Source of the DNA: Archegozetes longisetosus
Lineage: Eukaryota > Arthropoda > Arachnida > Sarcoptiformes > Trhypochthoniidae
Assembly: GCA_018873245.2 (NCBI GenBank)
Contig: JAEMBT020000007.1
Span: 1,612,001 to 1,676,000 of the forward strand
DNA length: 64,000 nucleotides
Direction of reading: 5' to 3'
Position 1 is the stretch's first letter; each line of letters opens with the position of its first letter. Made by a program: the position numbers and the translations under genes. The notes beneath the pieces are model-generated. The model was not told the origin of the DNA and made no database searches. It worked only from the letters and a program-made list of their open reading frames with translations. This document shows positions 13,428 to 26,815 of the stretch, piece by piece.

Positions 13428-14264
13428 AAAATATTCATTAAAGAGATGTTACAAAAGTCAACTGATTTTCTTGAATAAACTTGAATAATTGTGTAAATAA
13501 TTATAACATTGCACATATTGTTATTTAATCATCAATCCAAAACGTGTTACATTTTAATTTAAACTACATACAACTAATTGGATACCGATTTTGAACTTGT
13601 TCTGGTGATTGACGTTATTTTGAGGAACATTTTGATATAATACTTGAACGCTTCCAACCTGAACCTGACCGCTTTAGGCCATTTAGACCTAACCCCCTCG
13701 AAAATGGATAAACCTAGCTTTACTTAGATGAAATCCAAACCAAACCTGATTTGTACTACAGTAAAATAGATTAGATTGCTTCGCGACCCAACCTATTCTC
13801 GCTTGGTTTATATCAGGTTTATTTGGGTTGTGACTCGAGAAATTCAAGTTTATCCATTACGAGGTACTGTCACGGTTAAATTCTTGACCTTGGATCTTTT
13901 TAATTCATTTTATTTTATGTTTTATATTTTGTTTTTCAAATTGGACAGTTAGAAATCGGGGATCTCGATGTGTTATCTTATTTTTTTACCTAATATCCTC
14001 TATCAATAAGTCAGCTTGGACTTGATAGAGAATTCCTTAAATCTTAGAATAAGTTTTATACTTACACTTCTAGTATGCAACATATTGTCGAATTAGTAGA
14101 TTAACGCATTTTTACCATTCTTACATATGACTTTTATTCAAACTATTAAATCTTACATTTATATAATAAAAGTTACATTAAACACATAGTTAAAATTATG
14201 AGTAATAAGATCTGAAGAACCTTTTTCTCTATTAGTTCTCTCTCTTCATATACCTTTTTAGTAT
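13428..14264. other. 3' flank of chitobiase copy 2
   Basis: The first 200 bp still resemble the inverse of copy 1's 3' flank. The remainder is AT-rich unique sequence, repeated only in unit B. No gene seen. Confidence 0.6.
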
Positions 14265-14622
14265 TTAACCTTCCATTTGAACCGTAAAAAAGTTACATTG
14301 TATGAACCGTGGCCGATTATTTTCCCAATTGATTTTCCATAGAAGTGAATCGTGACCGATTTTTTCTGGCTTTAAAACGTGTTAACTGCATGAACGCTAA
14401 AGCACAGTGAAAGCTATGAGTGAATCGTGGCCAATTATTTTGCAATCAAATTAATTTATAATTAAAAGTAATAAACCTGTATTCAAAATATTAAATCAAT
14501 AGTGTTAATAAAGCATGAGGCATTTCTAGAAGGATTTGTCTGCAAGTGGCAGGGTTGATTTTATAAAAAATAACAAACCTTGAGTGGCCAAAATATCGGC
14601 CACGGTTCAAACCGAAGGTTAA
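14265..14622. mobile_element. piggyBac-like MITE, unit A
   Basis: 358 bp flanked by TTAA on both sides (14265-14268 and 14619-14622), the piggyBac target. Imperfect inverted ends: CCTTCCATTTGAACCG on the left against the complement of CGGTTCAAACCGAAGG on the right. The sequence GTGGCC recurs internally. No coding capacity. Confidence 0.7.
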
Positions 14623-15359
14623 TCTAATCTTGTTCTTTAAACTAAAGTTTGCCTAATTTTGGATGTTTTCTTAGAAAATCAAGTTTTTTAAAGATGAAAA
14701 TAAAAAATAACTTATTGCTCGTAAATTGGACTTTCATCTCTTACTTTATCAGTGTAATAAATTTTCTTCTAGTTATATAATCAAACTTTTCTTAATTAGT
14801 CTTTTGTCTAATAGTGATGTTATCACTGATAGCGTATACAAATAACTTTTAAATTTCACAGTACTGAACCGAAAATGGATATTCCGAGAACTGCTTGTGA
14901 TAATTGATCGAGTGAGGTATCAAAATGCTCAGTTCGATATCCTGGCTCCAATGGTATATCAATTGGCGGGGTCAGCCATTCCCGTCGGGAGTTTGCCAGA
15001 AGTGATCAGGTTCGGGTTGGAAATGGTCAAGTATGATATCAAAATGTTCAGCTCGACTAACTGAATCCAATGATGTGTCACATTCGGGGGTATGGGGCTG
15101 TCAAACCACTCAGATCCATTAGCCCGGATTGACCCTAATCATTCTATAAAACAGGATTTCCTTTAAATGTCTTGAAATTTGATTAAATAAAAAATCAAAT
15201 TCAAATTGTTAATTGAGATATAATCTGTTTTTTTGGAATCAAATATAGTAGGGAGCAAAAATCTGCCGTAAGTTCTTAAATAATTACCAGACACCAGTAA
15301 GAGTTTCAAAAATTATTTTTATTCCGTTATAAGGGATAAATATCACAAACTAATGAATG

Positions 15360-16010
15360 ACAAAATTCGTCACTTTATTGTGTTACCCTTAGCCGTAATG
15401 CACATTTCTACACGGCGTAGAAGAGAGTCAAAAACGACTTAAGAAAGCCCGGCTTAAGTTCATGCCATATCTTTTGAATTTCGACTATTCATTCACTTAA
15501 TTTTCTTTTCTCCAACTTTGCAAGTTTATCCTTCATTATCACCCACATATCCTCTATTATATTGACATCGAGTGACCCCGGAGGCCAAAATATCATCCTG
15601 ATTCCGTTTTTACCGGGTCATTGCCTTGTGTGGCGTGAGGTATGAGGCAGGCTTGGCATTATCTTACTGTAACTCATACCTGTCAGGATATAGTGTTCCA
15701 ATAGTTACAAGGAGATTTTCACCCTAAATTTCTGTATAAGTTTCAGAATTAGTTAAACCATGACTGTCATGTAAAGTTGTTTTGCCTCGCATTCCAGTGC
15801 CTCCCCATGTCATTATAGCCGGCGAATGCTTAGGGATCATTTACTCCCTTTTTTGCACTACTCTTTTACTTTATTAGAATAAAATGGCCGAAAATAACTT
15901 TCGTTTGTAAATACTACTTTTGAATAATCGTAATTCTGGTGTTTGAGGCACCATTGGAGGCTAAAAGCCACCATAGCTGGTATCAATAATGATTTTAGTT
16001 TAGGGACAAT
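15360..16010 (-). pseudogene. Decayed Tc1-like transposase, unit A
   Basis: Minus-strand translation shows Tc1/mariner catalytic-domain fragments separated by stops. One resembles the WGGTGMRGK region, and WPPGSLDVNIIEDMWVIMK matches the family's WPPxSPDLNxIExLW signature, which carries the last acidic residue. Frameshifts and stops are numerous, so the copy is dead. Unit B holds the same relic at 36750-37400. Confidence 0.65.
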
Positions 16011-16119
16011 TTTAGCCAACCAGTTCCGGTGGAACTAGACTTTACATGGCTAGAGATTTTCGATATAAACTTTGTATATAAATAAACTATAGCTCAATCT
16101 GAGTTCAAATATATGAATT

Positions 16120-17190
16120 TCATTTACCGTAAATGACCAGAACATCGGTAAAAAATTTCCGAATAATCAAGTATACGTTGCAGGAAATTTCCCGTAGAAT
16201 ATGGAATCAAATTTTAACTCAAAATGATTGAATTAGACAGAATTTTACCGCTCTGATTTCATATTCTTGATATGACTTCAAAAATTTTATAAACTTGAAA
16301 AAAGGATGGTGCCAAATTACTATGAGACCTTGGTGTAAAATGGTTCCGAGATAAACTAAATGTTTTTGAAAAGATCATGACAAAGAGGAAAAGATTGTGA
16401 AATGACGCGATGTTACGGAAATAAGGGGCGAGACTAGATCTGTGTTGTTTCACAATCATCGGGCTCCGGGAACCACCTCGTGGTGACGGTGGACACCTGT
16501 CTTATAATTAAGATCCAAGTCAAAAAGTATGTCGTCGCGCCAATGTACTATTCATGCAGGCATTAAATAGAACATCGGGGATTAACTGAACATCGCCCAG
16601 GTGATGCTCAGTAGGCTCAATAAGGCAAACTGTTTGGCTTAGCAGGTCGTGAATCAACTGTTTGGCTTAGCAGGTCGTGAATCAACTGTTTAGCCGGAAA
16701 TCTGCCTTTTTTACCCCAATTATTGGTAATTCTCCTTATGAGGTCTAAGTAACGCCGCTTAAATAAGTCAACAAAAATAACGTTGCAATAATGCATTTAT
16801 ATATTAGATGCCCGCCGTCTCTGCTAGATGGTGATTTCCGGAGCCGGATTATTGTGATGCCACCGCTCTAGTTACGCCTATTATTTTCGCAACGTTACGT
16901 CATTTCACAATATTTTCCTCTCTGTCAAGACCTTTTCTAAAATATTTAGTTTATCGGGAAACTATTCTAGGTCAAGGTACTCTAGGACTTGGCACCCTCC
17001 AACTTTTTTTTTAAAAAATTTTGAAGTCATATCAAAAATATAAAATCAGAGAGATAAAACTCTGCTCATTTTAATTGTTTTGAGTTGAAATTTGATTCCA
17101 TAGATTTATTCTACGGAAATTTTCCATATGCTTGATTACTTAGGAAATTTTTATCAACGTTCTGGTCATTTATGGCAAATGAAAGGAGAA
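16120..17190. repeat. Fold-back repeat, unit A
   Basis: Arms of about 300 bp, near 16120-16430 and 16890-17190, are inverted copies (left arm includes GACTTCAAAAATTTTATAAAC, right arm its complement). The middle, about 16440-16880, is richer in GC. It carries a 27-bp direct duplication (TTTGGCTTAGCAGGTCGTGA start, 16630-16685) that unit B has only once. An open frame inside is unrecognised. Confidence 0.6.
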
Positions 17191-17290
17191 AGTCCAAACC
17201 CTTTGCATTTTGTCTCTCTAGTGCGCCGCAGAGCCACCTATGTCAATCGATAGATCTCAACGAGTACTAAGATAATATATAGATTGTAGC

Positions 17291-17565
17291 TAGTGATGTA
17301 AAATTTCTAGAAATTTTCTTTTTGATGAGAGACTTTCTAGAAAGTTTCTCGGGACTATTATTGCTACGCCGTGTTTATTTTGAATACTAAAATAAGTGAT
17401 ATTTTGAATATTTTAAAGTCGCTAATGTTATATATCATTTAAATTAAAACACTATTTCAATTAAAATTTAATTTTGAGCTGAGGAAATAAAAATTTCTAA
17501 TATAAATTTTATGCGATAGGAAATTTCTAGAAAGTTTTTCTCCTGAGTTTCTTTTTACAACACTA
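17291..17565. mobile_element. hAT-like MITE, unit A
   Basis: 275 bp. The left end TAGTGATGTAAAA and right end TTTTTACAACACTA form inverted ends typical of hAT elements. It is flanked by an 8-bp near-duplication (ATTGTAGC at 17283, GTTGTAGC at 17566). No coding capacity. Confidence 0.7.
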
Positions 17566-17579
17566 GTTGTAGCTCAATT

Positions 17580-18960
17580 CGGACATCCCCGTGGCTTTTA
17601 GTGGTCATCAAAGTTGTGACCGACAGATGCATTTTGCGCTTGTATCGAAGTGGTCACCGTTCGAATTTCGACGAATTTGGTGTCATTCGACTCAGAATAA
17701 TGAGTAGAGTCCAAATGACTTGATTTCGAAGTGCGGAGGTCAAAGGTTATCGAGTTATTCGCAATTAGCTACTTGTCCATTATTTGTTGGCCGATCTTTA
17801 CGAACGTGGCGTCATTCATTGCTGAGTCGAGTAATGTCCACCTCATATGGATATCATATCTTATTCAAAAGATATTGGCGAACAGTTTAGTTGTTTGTCT
17901 CAGGAAACGCGTAGGAGGGTCTCGGACACTACCCTCTCAAATAAAGCCCGCGCTAGAGATTGGGTAGAGGGTCTCCAGTGAGAAGTATGCTACAGCCTCT
18001 CTCCCGGTCAATGCCGTCAGCCGAGGTATCCGACAGGCCTCGGGGAGTATGGCTACCGTTGAGTCTATGACATCAGTGATATCATAGACTCAAGATATCA
18101 TAGGATCATATCTTGAGTCAATGTAATCTTTAGTCTTAATCACATGTTAAATCGTGTGATATCATAGGATCAAGATGGGGTGATATGATATCACCCCATC
18201 TTGATCCCATCTTCATCGCCATCACCCTCATTTTCGTTAACTCATTCTCATCAATGCTCTGGCTGTGATATTTATTTTAAATATACAACAAGGAAGCATC
18301 TGCTAGCCAAAGATACTGTGAGTGCATAAAATATTTCGCACTCACAAGTTATCAGTTATTGATAGGACTCAAGGTCCTGTCTAAATTTAGAACTATAAAC
18401 AAACGTTTTTCTGAATCCGGGCTATTTTCGTATTCAGAAATACGTGTGTAAACAACTGATTGGTCACTTATCAATAAGTGATCTTTGAGTTCCTATAGCT
18501 GGTCACGTAGCTGGTCAGCAACAAAGGATCAGCAAATAACACCGTTCGATGAACACGTGATTTTGGCCTCAACTTCAAACGTATTTAAGGAGACGTTTGA
18601 GTTGAGGAAAGGAGAGTTCGTGTTCGTGTCCAGCTCGAGAATAGCTGTTCTAATGTACATTTTTTGTGAAATTCAATAAAGCAATTTTATGCAAAGTGTT
18701 GTGTTCATTCATTTCATTTACTAAGTGTGCGAAATTAAAGAAAAGTGCAGTGTACTCAATCCAAAGAGGCAGTTGCACTTACAATACTTACAAGATTTTA
18801 TTCATACAACAAAATCGCCCGCACTTGCGTTCTTTACAGCTTACTTTTCATTCATTGTTCTGTTTTTATTATTTTATTCTTTATTGTATATTTAATCTGA
18901 AAATGTATTTCATTTCGCTCGTTTAATAAAAAAAATACATGCTTTGAATATAACTTTATG
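17580..18960. repeat. GC-richer hairpin-dense region, unit A
   Basis: Local composition differs from the surroundings, and short inverted repeats are frequent. The strongest is a 41-bp palindrome at 18167-18207 (GGATCAAGATGGGGTGATAT, central G, then the complement). Another pairs GCCTCAACTTCAAACGT with ACGTTTGAGTTGAGG near 18568-18604. TTTAAGGAG near 18584 and AATAAAG near 18677 are spaced like a retroviral-type LTR promoter and polyadenylation site, but I could not define ends or a target duplication. No convincing protein. Confidence 0.4.
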
Positions 18961-19137
18961 GCCTCTAGAGGCCACAGGGATGTCCCGATTAGGCTAAAAC
19001 ATATGTAAAGTTTGTAGATATAAAATGTTTTATTTTCCCCAATATGATAGCTTTCGATTTACACTCTACTGAATCTAAAATCTTAATGCCTAAAAATATT
19101 TCTAAAACTTTTAAAATAAAACTGAAGGACAATGTCA

Positions 19138-19140
19138 ATG

Positions 19141-19238
<98 letters not shown>

Positions 19239-19310
19239 TGTGTGTGTGTTTGTGTGTGTGTGTATGTGTGTGTGTGTGTATGTGTGTGTGTGTGTATGTG
19301 TGTGTGTAAT
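19138..19310. repeat. (TGCG)n-(TG)n microsatellite, unit A
   Basis: About ten TGCG units followed by a long TG tract interrupted by TTTG and TATG. Unit B has a shorter TGCG part. Open frames across it (Val-Cys repeats) are artefacts. Confidence 0.95.
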
Positions 19311-19541
19311 GTTTGTAGTCCTAAAAATTAAGTAGCGTATGGATTGCTTTAAACAAACAAAAGGATTACTGACTAATTAATAATCACTTTATTTCTCAAA
19401 ATGAATGCAAATTGAAGTTCAATAACTTCAACCGCCTTTATACATATATATTATTTGAGTATACGTTGAGATCTATTAATTTACATAAGTGGGGCTGCGG
19501 CGCACCGCAGGGACAAAATAGCCATTCTCCTTTCCCAAAAT

Positions 19542-21160
19542 GGTTAGAGGGGAGGGATTCGGGGAGTCCAATTTTTTTTAAATAAGATATTGTACACCTA
19601 TGTATTATTAATCAGCATAACTTAAGGAGTAAAAAAGTGGCTGGCCACGCCCCTCTAGGACCGACTTGAAACCACGCCCACCAAAAAAATTTTAGCCACG
19701 CCCACAGAAAATTATTTTATTTGAATCCTTATGACACACAGGTTCAACATATATAACACTTATGTTGAAATTCATTTAGGGGACGGAGCTATAATTGCTT
19801 AAAGTTTAATTTTGCAACTTATTAAAAATTAATATCTCAAGAATGGGAGGGGTAAATACGGTGGAGGTTTTACTGAGATTTTCTAAATATCATTAACTAT
19901 AACATACTATAAAATAAAGATCATACAAGATCAACGACATTTTTTAGTTAACATAACATCGCCGCTGACTATAGCAAACGTGGACGGATATGTTCCCGAT
20001 GTGGTAGACGCATAAATTATACCTCGTTGGACTCGTCTTGACCATACGAATCGATTGAGACCATACTCGAGGTCATCCGAGGTCAACACGAAAGTTCGAG
20101 TTTATTCGATCGAATTTCAATTCGAGCTTTATTTAACAAATAGAACATAGAAAACTAAAGCTAAATTAAACATATGTGGTCTTAAGGTCACTTTCATGGT
20201 CACTTCCAGACCATTTTCATCTAATTTCTTCAACGTGAGTATGTTCCCAATGTACAAACAAATTATGCATCGTTGGAATCTTCCTGACCATAGTATTCGA
20301 ATGAGCTCGTACTCGAGATCATTCAAATTCATTTAACATCATTTGATTTTTTCGACTTTGAAAGCCGAGTTTCGGGTTGACTCTAATACTGGGTGTATTT
20401 CGATTTTAAAATATATATAATTAATCGCTTGGAATAACTCCAGATATATGATAACTGGGAGACGATGCTTGAGATCTTTTTAACCTTATTTTAACAGTTA
20501 CAATTTTTAAGTTTATTTAATATTATGGTCAATAAGATCATAAAAACGCTCAGAATCCAAGATTGTTTCTAATCAGTGTATCACATGATTATTTTAACGT
20601 TATGATAGTTTTGTGAAGGAGCACGGATTTGATTTGTCTTAAGTTATTCCAAAAGATTAATTTTATGTTTTAAAATCGAAATACACTCCGTATTATAGTC
20701 AATCCGAAACTTGGCTTTCAAAGTCGAAAAAATCAAATGACGTTAAATGAATTTGAATGATCTCGAGTGCGAGCTCATTCGAATACTATAGTTCACATGT
20801 TATAGTTAATGATATTTAGAAGATCTCAGTAAAACCTCCACCGTATTTACCCCTCCCATTCTTGAGATATTAATTTTTAAAAAGTTGCAAAATTAAACTT
20901 TAAGCAATTATAGCTCCGTCCCCTAAATGAATTTCAACATAAGTGTTATATATGTTGAATCTGTGTGTCATAAGGATTCAAATGAAATAATTTTCTGTGG
21001 GCGTGGCTAAAATTTTTTTGGTGGGCGTGGTTTCAAGTCGGTCCCAGAGGGGCGTGGCCAGCGACTTTTTTACTCCTTAAGTTATGCTGATTAATAATAT
21101 ATAGGTGTACAATATCTTATTTTTAAAAAATTGGACTCCCCGAATCCCTCCCCTCTAACC
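19542..21160. mobile_element. 1.6-kb long-inverted-repeat DNA element, only in unit A
   Basis: Begins GGTTAGAGGGGAGGGATTCG and ends in its complement. It is flanked by a perfect 8-bp target duplication CCCAAAAT (19534-19541 and 21161-21168). The terminal inverted repeats run for several hundred bases, with nested inner inverted copies (about 20290-20400 against 20660-20790). There is no transposase. Long ends with an 8-9 bp duplication fit a Mutator- or hAT-type non-autonomous element. Unit B lacks it and shows the unoccupied sequence apart from its own mariner. Confidence 0.75.
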
Positions 21161-22527
21161 CCCAAAATTATCTCCCTAGCTTTGGTTATTTTTGTGCAAA
21201 TTTTCAAAAGAAAACCGATGGGCGACATTCAAATGGATCTTTGAAATCATTTCTTCTCCCATAGATGCAATGTTAAAGAATTTTAGAAAGCTATTTTTTA
21301 AAAAGTTGTACGTGTTAAAAATTTTGAGAGTTCTAGTATAAGATGTGTCTATATTTGCCATCGAACCATGAGGTCTAAGATCTTTGCCCAAACGCAATTG
21401 CCTAAGGTGGGTTTCTTTTGTATTGGCGTAATAAATACAATAAAATAATTGAACTTTATGGTTGTATGCATCAACTCAGTTAATTCTTTTTGAAATATGT
21501 ATAAAAAATTTTTAGTGTTCTTAATATTCTAAAATTGTGTATAACTACTTAATTATTTAATATTCTATGAAATTCAGTGAATCATATCATTGAAACAATA
21601 TTTATAGTTTTTTATGAGGAAAATACCCAAATTTTGAATACTCACAGCTCCGCCCCAGAAGGAATTTCGAAAATCTGTTTGCATATTCTTAACCAGTATA
21701 CTTAGAAAAACACTTAAGGAATTTTGGTGGGCGAGGCTTAAAATTATTTTTGTAGGAGAAGCTTAAACTTGGTAAGAAGTGGGTGTGGCTTGAGACTTTG
21801 TCAAATGATATTGATGATAAATATATAGGTATGTAATGGTTTTGCCAGCTTCTCGAGAAAGTAAAAGCCAATCTAAATCATCAAATAATATTAGTCGTTT
21901 TCTGAGTTTTGTAGTTTTTATAATCTCACCAATAGCTCTGTAAAAATAAGATCAACCATTATAATCTTGTTGGGAATAATGTATTTTATCATTGATACCT
22001 GTATTTTAATAGCAGCATTTTTTGTTTATTCGATAATTCCATTGTTTCCTTCAATTCTTACTTCAACTTACGTAAGGTTATTGAGGCTTAAATGTCAGAA
22101 TTTGATAAATTAATTTTAGGGTCCTGATCATGAGCATCTAGTTCATTTTTGCTTAAAGCGAAGGCTTCACGCCGATTCAACCAGCTTATAGCCTCTTTCT
22201 TAGAAGCTACTGCTTCATACAAATCAAGTTTCATTTAGGTGGGAGTAGGTACAATTTTGACTATTAAGGATAAAGTCTATTTGAAATATCTTTTTATTTA
22301 GTTTGATTTAGTACTTTATTGCTGATCGTCGCCTGGAATGATTGTTGAGCGATGCTTATGGCTGACTCAACTCTTGGGTTCATAGGTTCGGAGCTCTTGC
22401 CTTTAGAATGATTTGGTCCTAAACTATATAGCTGAATCATAGATATATTGTTTAGATACGACAAACACGGTTATCCTCCCATATACTAGCTCCTACTCAC
22501 TCTAGAACCCTCAGATATAGTTTATCG

Positions 22528-22979
22528 AGTTTCTACGCCAAAATGTCGCCCCAAACATGTCGCCGCCAATAATGTCGCCATATAAAATTTTACACAAAAA
22601 TGGTCTGTTTCAAGATTTTTTATACATACATTCCAAGTAAAATTAACAAGAGTAAAATAGCTTTGAAAATACTTTATTAGAGCAAGATCATTTTTCATTT
22701 AATTATAGTAATAAAATAAAATTTAATAATTTGCACAAAATGATTAATGGAATACATGAATCGGAATATGATCTGAGCCTTCCTTGCAAGGAAACTCATT
22801 CATAGTAGGCAATGGAAAGATTAGTGATTGAAGCTCTTTAACTATAAACTATTTAAATATTGGTTTGATAAGAGACTATTTATAAATATGTTCTTTTTCA
22901 ATCCTTCGCTAGATTTTTTTATCATCAGGATCAAATGATACTGACGATATTTTTAATGGCGAAATTTTGACGTAGAAGC
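22528..22979. mobile_element. 452-bp MITE with GTCGCC motifs, unit A
   Basis: Ends AGTTTCTACGCCAAAATGTC and, inverted, GCTTCTACGTCAAAATTTCG. Perfect 8-bp target duplication GTTTATCG at 22520-22527 and 22980-22987, so probably hAT-type. Three ATGTCGCC-like motifs lie inside the left end. Confidence 0.65.
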
Positions 22980-23112
22980 GTTTATCGGTACAAGATCACT
23001 CTCACTAAATTAGCCAACGCCTGCTTTTGTAAAATTTATTCCAAAACAGGATCACAGACATTTTAAATTTTCGATTTGAAAATTTACTTAATAGCACGAG
23101 AGACTTAACCTC

Positions 23113-25770
23113 TTATGTAAAAATATTTGTGAAGTGTGCCCAAGGCGATTTAATGAAGTAAATGTAGTGTGACCATGTTACTAAACAAACTTCTAAAATT
23201 GAACATCTTAATGTGTACTTCTTGTAGGCACCTTTGAAAGTAAAATTCAAATCTATTCCGACTTTACTGGTACTTAATTTGTGGGAAGTAATAACTACTA
23301 AGAGGCAGCTATGAAGCATCAATGCTTTATTGACAATGTTTAGGACAGATTTTAGCAAACAATATCTTAATCTATATAAAATCGAGAAACGATTTGCAAT
23401 TGATTTAAAAATATTGTTAATATGATTATCGAATCTTAGATCGTTATCAAAAGCACACCTGAAATCTTAGTTTCATTTACTCTTTTGAGTTTGTTTTGGC
23501 CTAAATTTACTCTCCGTTTCAGGTCCTTTGGGGAGATCCTATTACTATGTAATTAGATTTTTATAACTAATCATTAATTTATTTTTCTGAAATAATTAAA
23601 TATTATGCGGAGATGAGAATCTATTTTTGATTGAAGTTTTGCATAAGTTTTAGCTGATATTAAAATACTTGTCACCAGCGAATAAATAGATGACACCAAA
23701 TATTTTTAGAAATGTGCCATTCATAAACAGCCCAAAAGTTCTGGAGTCAAACAACTTCCTTGTGCTATAGATAATGCAGGACTTGTGATGTCCGAGACAC
23801 CTTTATTGTGAACTACAAACTAAAATCTGTTATTCAGATATGTTTTAAACTATAAATAGTCTTAAAGTCACGGTCATAGTCTTAGTTTATGTAATAATAA
23901 GCTTTGTTAACCGCATCGAAAACTTCCTTTAGGACTTCCTGCAGACTTTTTTAGGACATAACTAATTTATCAAGAACTTTTTTCTTTTACTACTAGGGTG
24001 ACCATCCGTCAAGATTTGTGAACCTTGTCAAGAGTCAAGGCAAGATTTGGTATAAATGGGGGAATGTTAAAATTTCAGACTTGAAACTCATAAAATCATA
24101 TAAACAATAGATGCTTGAAATCTTTGAACGAATAAAAATATTAACCCTTTAAAAACATTAAAAGTCCAAACACTTAGTGATAAAACAAAGAAAGGCAAAT
24201 AATTTGTATTTTGTCTGAACTTTTAGCGAAAATAGATTAATCACACTCGTGTTTAAACTTCATTGTTTTATGAAACATAAAAGTATTTAAAAATTAAAAA
24301 TTATTTCAGAAGACTGTCAAAAAACTGTTAATAATATATTATCGAAAAACTTCAAGTAATAATTAGTCTGCAGAGAAAACAATTTAACAATGTAATGTGA
24401 ATGGACGTCAAAACATATATAAGGGTCCCCTTTGTTTTTTTGTCAAGATTTGAAGCTCTCATAAGTTGGCCGCCCTAGTTACTACCAGTATCGAATAGAC
24501 TTCATTCGTATATTCTTCTTCCATAAGGTCGAAGTTTTTACTATTTGTTGTACTGTTATTAACTATGTTTTGCGGCTCTTCAGTAAAGAATTTGCTTAAA
24601 TCATTCTCAGATAACTTTGAAGTCTTCTTATTTTGAGATCTTTTGATTATAGCTGATCGGAACGACTCTGTAAGAGCTTTCCATAAAGACTTATTGTTTT
24701 TGTCATAAGATCTGATCTTTTCGTACATATAACGCTCTTTTCGCTGTCTAATCATAATACTTATTTGATTGCGAATATGCCTAAAATTCATTAGAAATAG
24801 CATTTTTTGACAGGTCTTGTTCTCTGTATCAAATTGTTTTGAGACGAGATTGTCTCGACTTTGCATTAACTCAATGATGTCCTGATTGACTCACTTACAC
24901 GTTTTATATTTAACTCTCACCTCTTTAGTCTTAATATGTTTTACATAATTTTGCGAATTTCTTCATTGTATTGATTGCAAATTTCGTTCAAATTCTGTGA
25001 ATCTTTCAGTCCCAATTGCATATTTTTGAAATCTTAGAATTTGATTGTCTGATGTTTATTGTTTCTCGTTTTAAATTGAAGTTAAGTTTTCGTTTAACAA
25101 ATATCGGCTGATGACCAGAGACAGTACATTGAAGAAAACCATAATTACTGATATTCTCAGGTTTATTCACGTAAATATGATCTATGATTGAAGAAGTATT
25201 GTCTGATACTCGTGTGAAGTCTTCTACCAAATGTTTATAGTCTTCATTTTTATAAGAATTAATCCAACTTTATTTTCAGATTTTAAAAATTAATATCAAT
25301 ATTAAAATCGTCCAAAATTATGCAATCGTTTTCTGTGATCTCTTGAAAATATTTAAAAAATAAATTTCTGATAAAATTTGTTTTCTTTGGCGAACAATAA
25401 TTTGATGTGACATAAAAATCGAGAGTTTATTTTGACTCAATATCAAGGTTACATATGTTGTGTCGCTTTTTTCTGTAAAATAAATTCCTTCATAATTGAA
25501 ATTCGAGTTTAATTTAGAGTAAATTATAGCTCCGCCGTTTCTCTATTCATCGTGATCACATCTATGAATATCATAAACATTAATAAGGAATTCATAGTCG
25601 CTGTGTTGTTTTTGAAGCTATCTTTTAACAATACACAAAATGTCAGGTTTATAAACACAACAAAGAATACGAATTTCTCTAATCTTTCTAACAATACTTT
25701 GACAAATAATGTGAATAATCGATAAGCCTTTTGTTTTGTTAAGCTTAACTTAAGTTTACTAATCATTCAA
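23113..25770 (-). pseudogene. Decayed non-LTR retrotransposon (endonuclease + reverse transcriptase), unit A
   Basis: On the minus strand, from high to low coordinates, endonuclease/exonuclease/phosphatase-type fragments come first (GGAIIYSKLNSNFNYEG, then SSIIDHIYVN and SGHQPIFVKRKL). An open 135-residue linker with FRHIRNQISIMIRQRKERY follows at 24459-24866. Then come reverse transcriptase fragments (EVFDAVNKAYYYI near 23920 and a thumb-region IANRFSILYRLRYCLLKSVL near 23350). Domain order fits a Jockey/CR1-like LINE. Stops and shifts break it throughout, and a MITE (23993-24478) interrupts the reverse transcriptase part. Confidence 0.75.
23993..24478. mobile_element. hAT-like MITE nested in the LINE relic, unit A
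   Basis: Inverted ends CTAGGGTGACCA and CTAGGGCGGCCA (read inward). Flanking 8-bp near-duplication TTTACTAC/GTTACTAC. The LINE reading frame resumes on the far side, so the MITE is the younger insertion. Confidence 0.7.
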
Positions 25771-26815
25771 GAATTATTTTAAGTCATATTAAGAACCAAT
25801 AAAGAAAAGATTTCAGTTACTATATTGAAGATATGTTTTGAGGATGATAATTTCAAACTCTTACATGTTAATTGTGTCGCTCATAAAAGCAGCTACATCC
25901 GAGAGTGGATCGCAGAAAATCTTAGCGATGGGGAAACATACTTATTTAACATCTAAGTATTTATTTCATTCTATCAATATAAACCCCAGTTGAGTTTTTT
26001 CAATCAAATGAATTCAAACTTAAAACTATTTTTCGCAGACATGTTTGTAATCTATCTTAAGCTCCATTACTTTAAAGTAGACTATTTGTTTGTATTTTAA
26101 TCCTTTAAACAAATGTTAACACTTAAATAATGTCTTTCTCTTGGATTAAGGAATGTTAAGCTTCCAGGCGTTGATTTCCGTTACCTATAAATGGAACGCT
26201 TTATCCTTTCGAGAAGCAGCTGTCATTTTCATATTGTAAGTGCTACTGGTCTTCATTTATTTTTAAAGTATTTGATTTTTATTAAACTTTTATTGCTGTG
26301 GTGTCCACATTGAACACTAAGTTTCAGGAACACCACAATTGTGCATAACATGATTGGAAATAATTTATTCTCAAAATACTGAGATTATATCCCAATTAAC
26401 AATTTGAATTTGATTCTTCATCTAATTAAATTTAAAGCCATTTAAAAAAGTTATGTTTTATAGAATGATTATTAACTTAATTTAGTATGTTTTTGATTTC
26501 AACTACGCTGAAATCAATATAAAATGCACTCAAAAACTTTCTATATTTACTTGAAAAGTTAGTTTTTCCTTCAAACAATATCAATCACCAGAACAAGCTC
26601 AAGGACAGTATTCAATTAATGAATAAGCTGATATTTCGATAAAACAAAGGGACAATATGAGTTTGTGTTTAGTCTAAATCCGAATGTAACACGTTTTGAA
26701 TTAATGATTAAATAAACAATATATGCAATGTTATAATTATTCATCCAATTGTTCAAGTTTATTCAAGAAAATCAGTTGACTTTTGTAACATCTCTTTAAT
26801 GAATATTTTCTACGA
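25771..26815. other. 3' flank of chitobiase copy 3
   Basis: From about 25970 to the gene this is diverged but alignable to the 3' flank of copy 1 (8520-9098). The original duplication therefore carried at least 500 bp beyond the gene. No gene seen. Confidence 0.6.

Larger units (their letters stand above)
8860..13640. repeat. Large palindrome P1 (chitobiase copies 1 and 2)
   Basis: The left arm (about 8860-11212) and right arm (11311-13640) are inverted copies around a 98-bp spacer, 11213-11310. Identity is near perfect from the spacer out to the ends of both genes, then fades through the 3' flanks. The spacer begins ATTACTGAACGAATTG and is the inverse of the spacer of palindrome P2. Confidence 0.9.

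Noticed and set aside
17731..17967. 78-codon open frame (also 39233-39469)
   Set aside because: Repeat-region frame with no recognisable motif; identical in both units only because the units are duplicates.
19044..19335. Open frames encoding Val-Cys repeats (also at 40558-40861)
   Set aside because: Translations of the TGCG/TG microsatellite in different frames; no gene signal.
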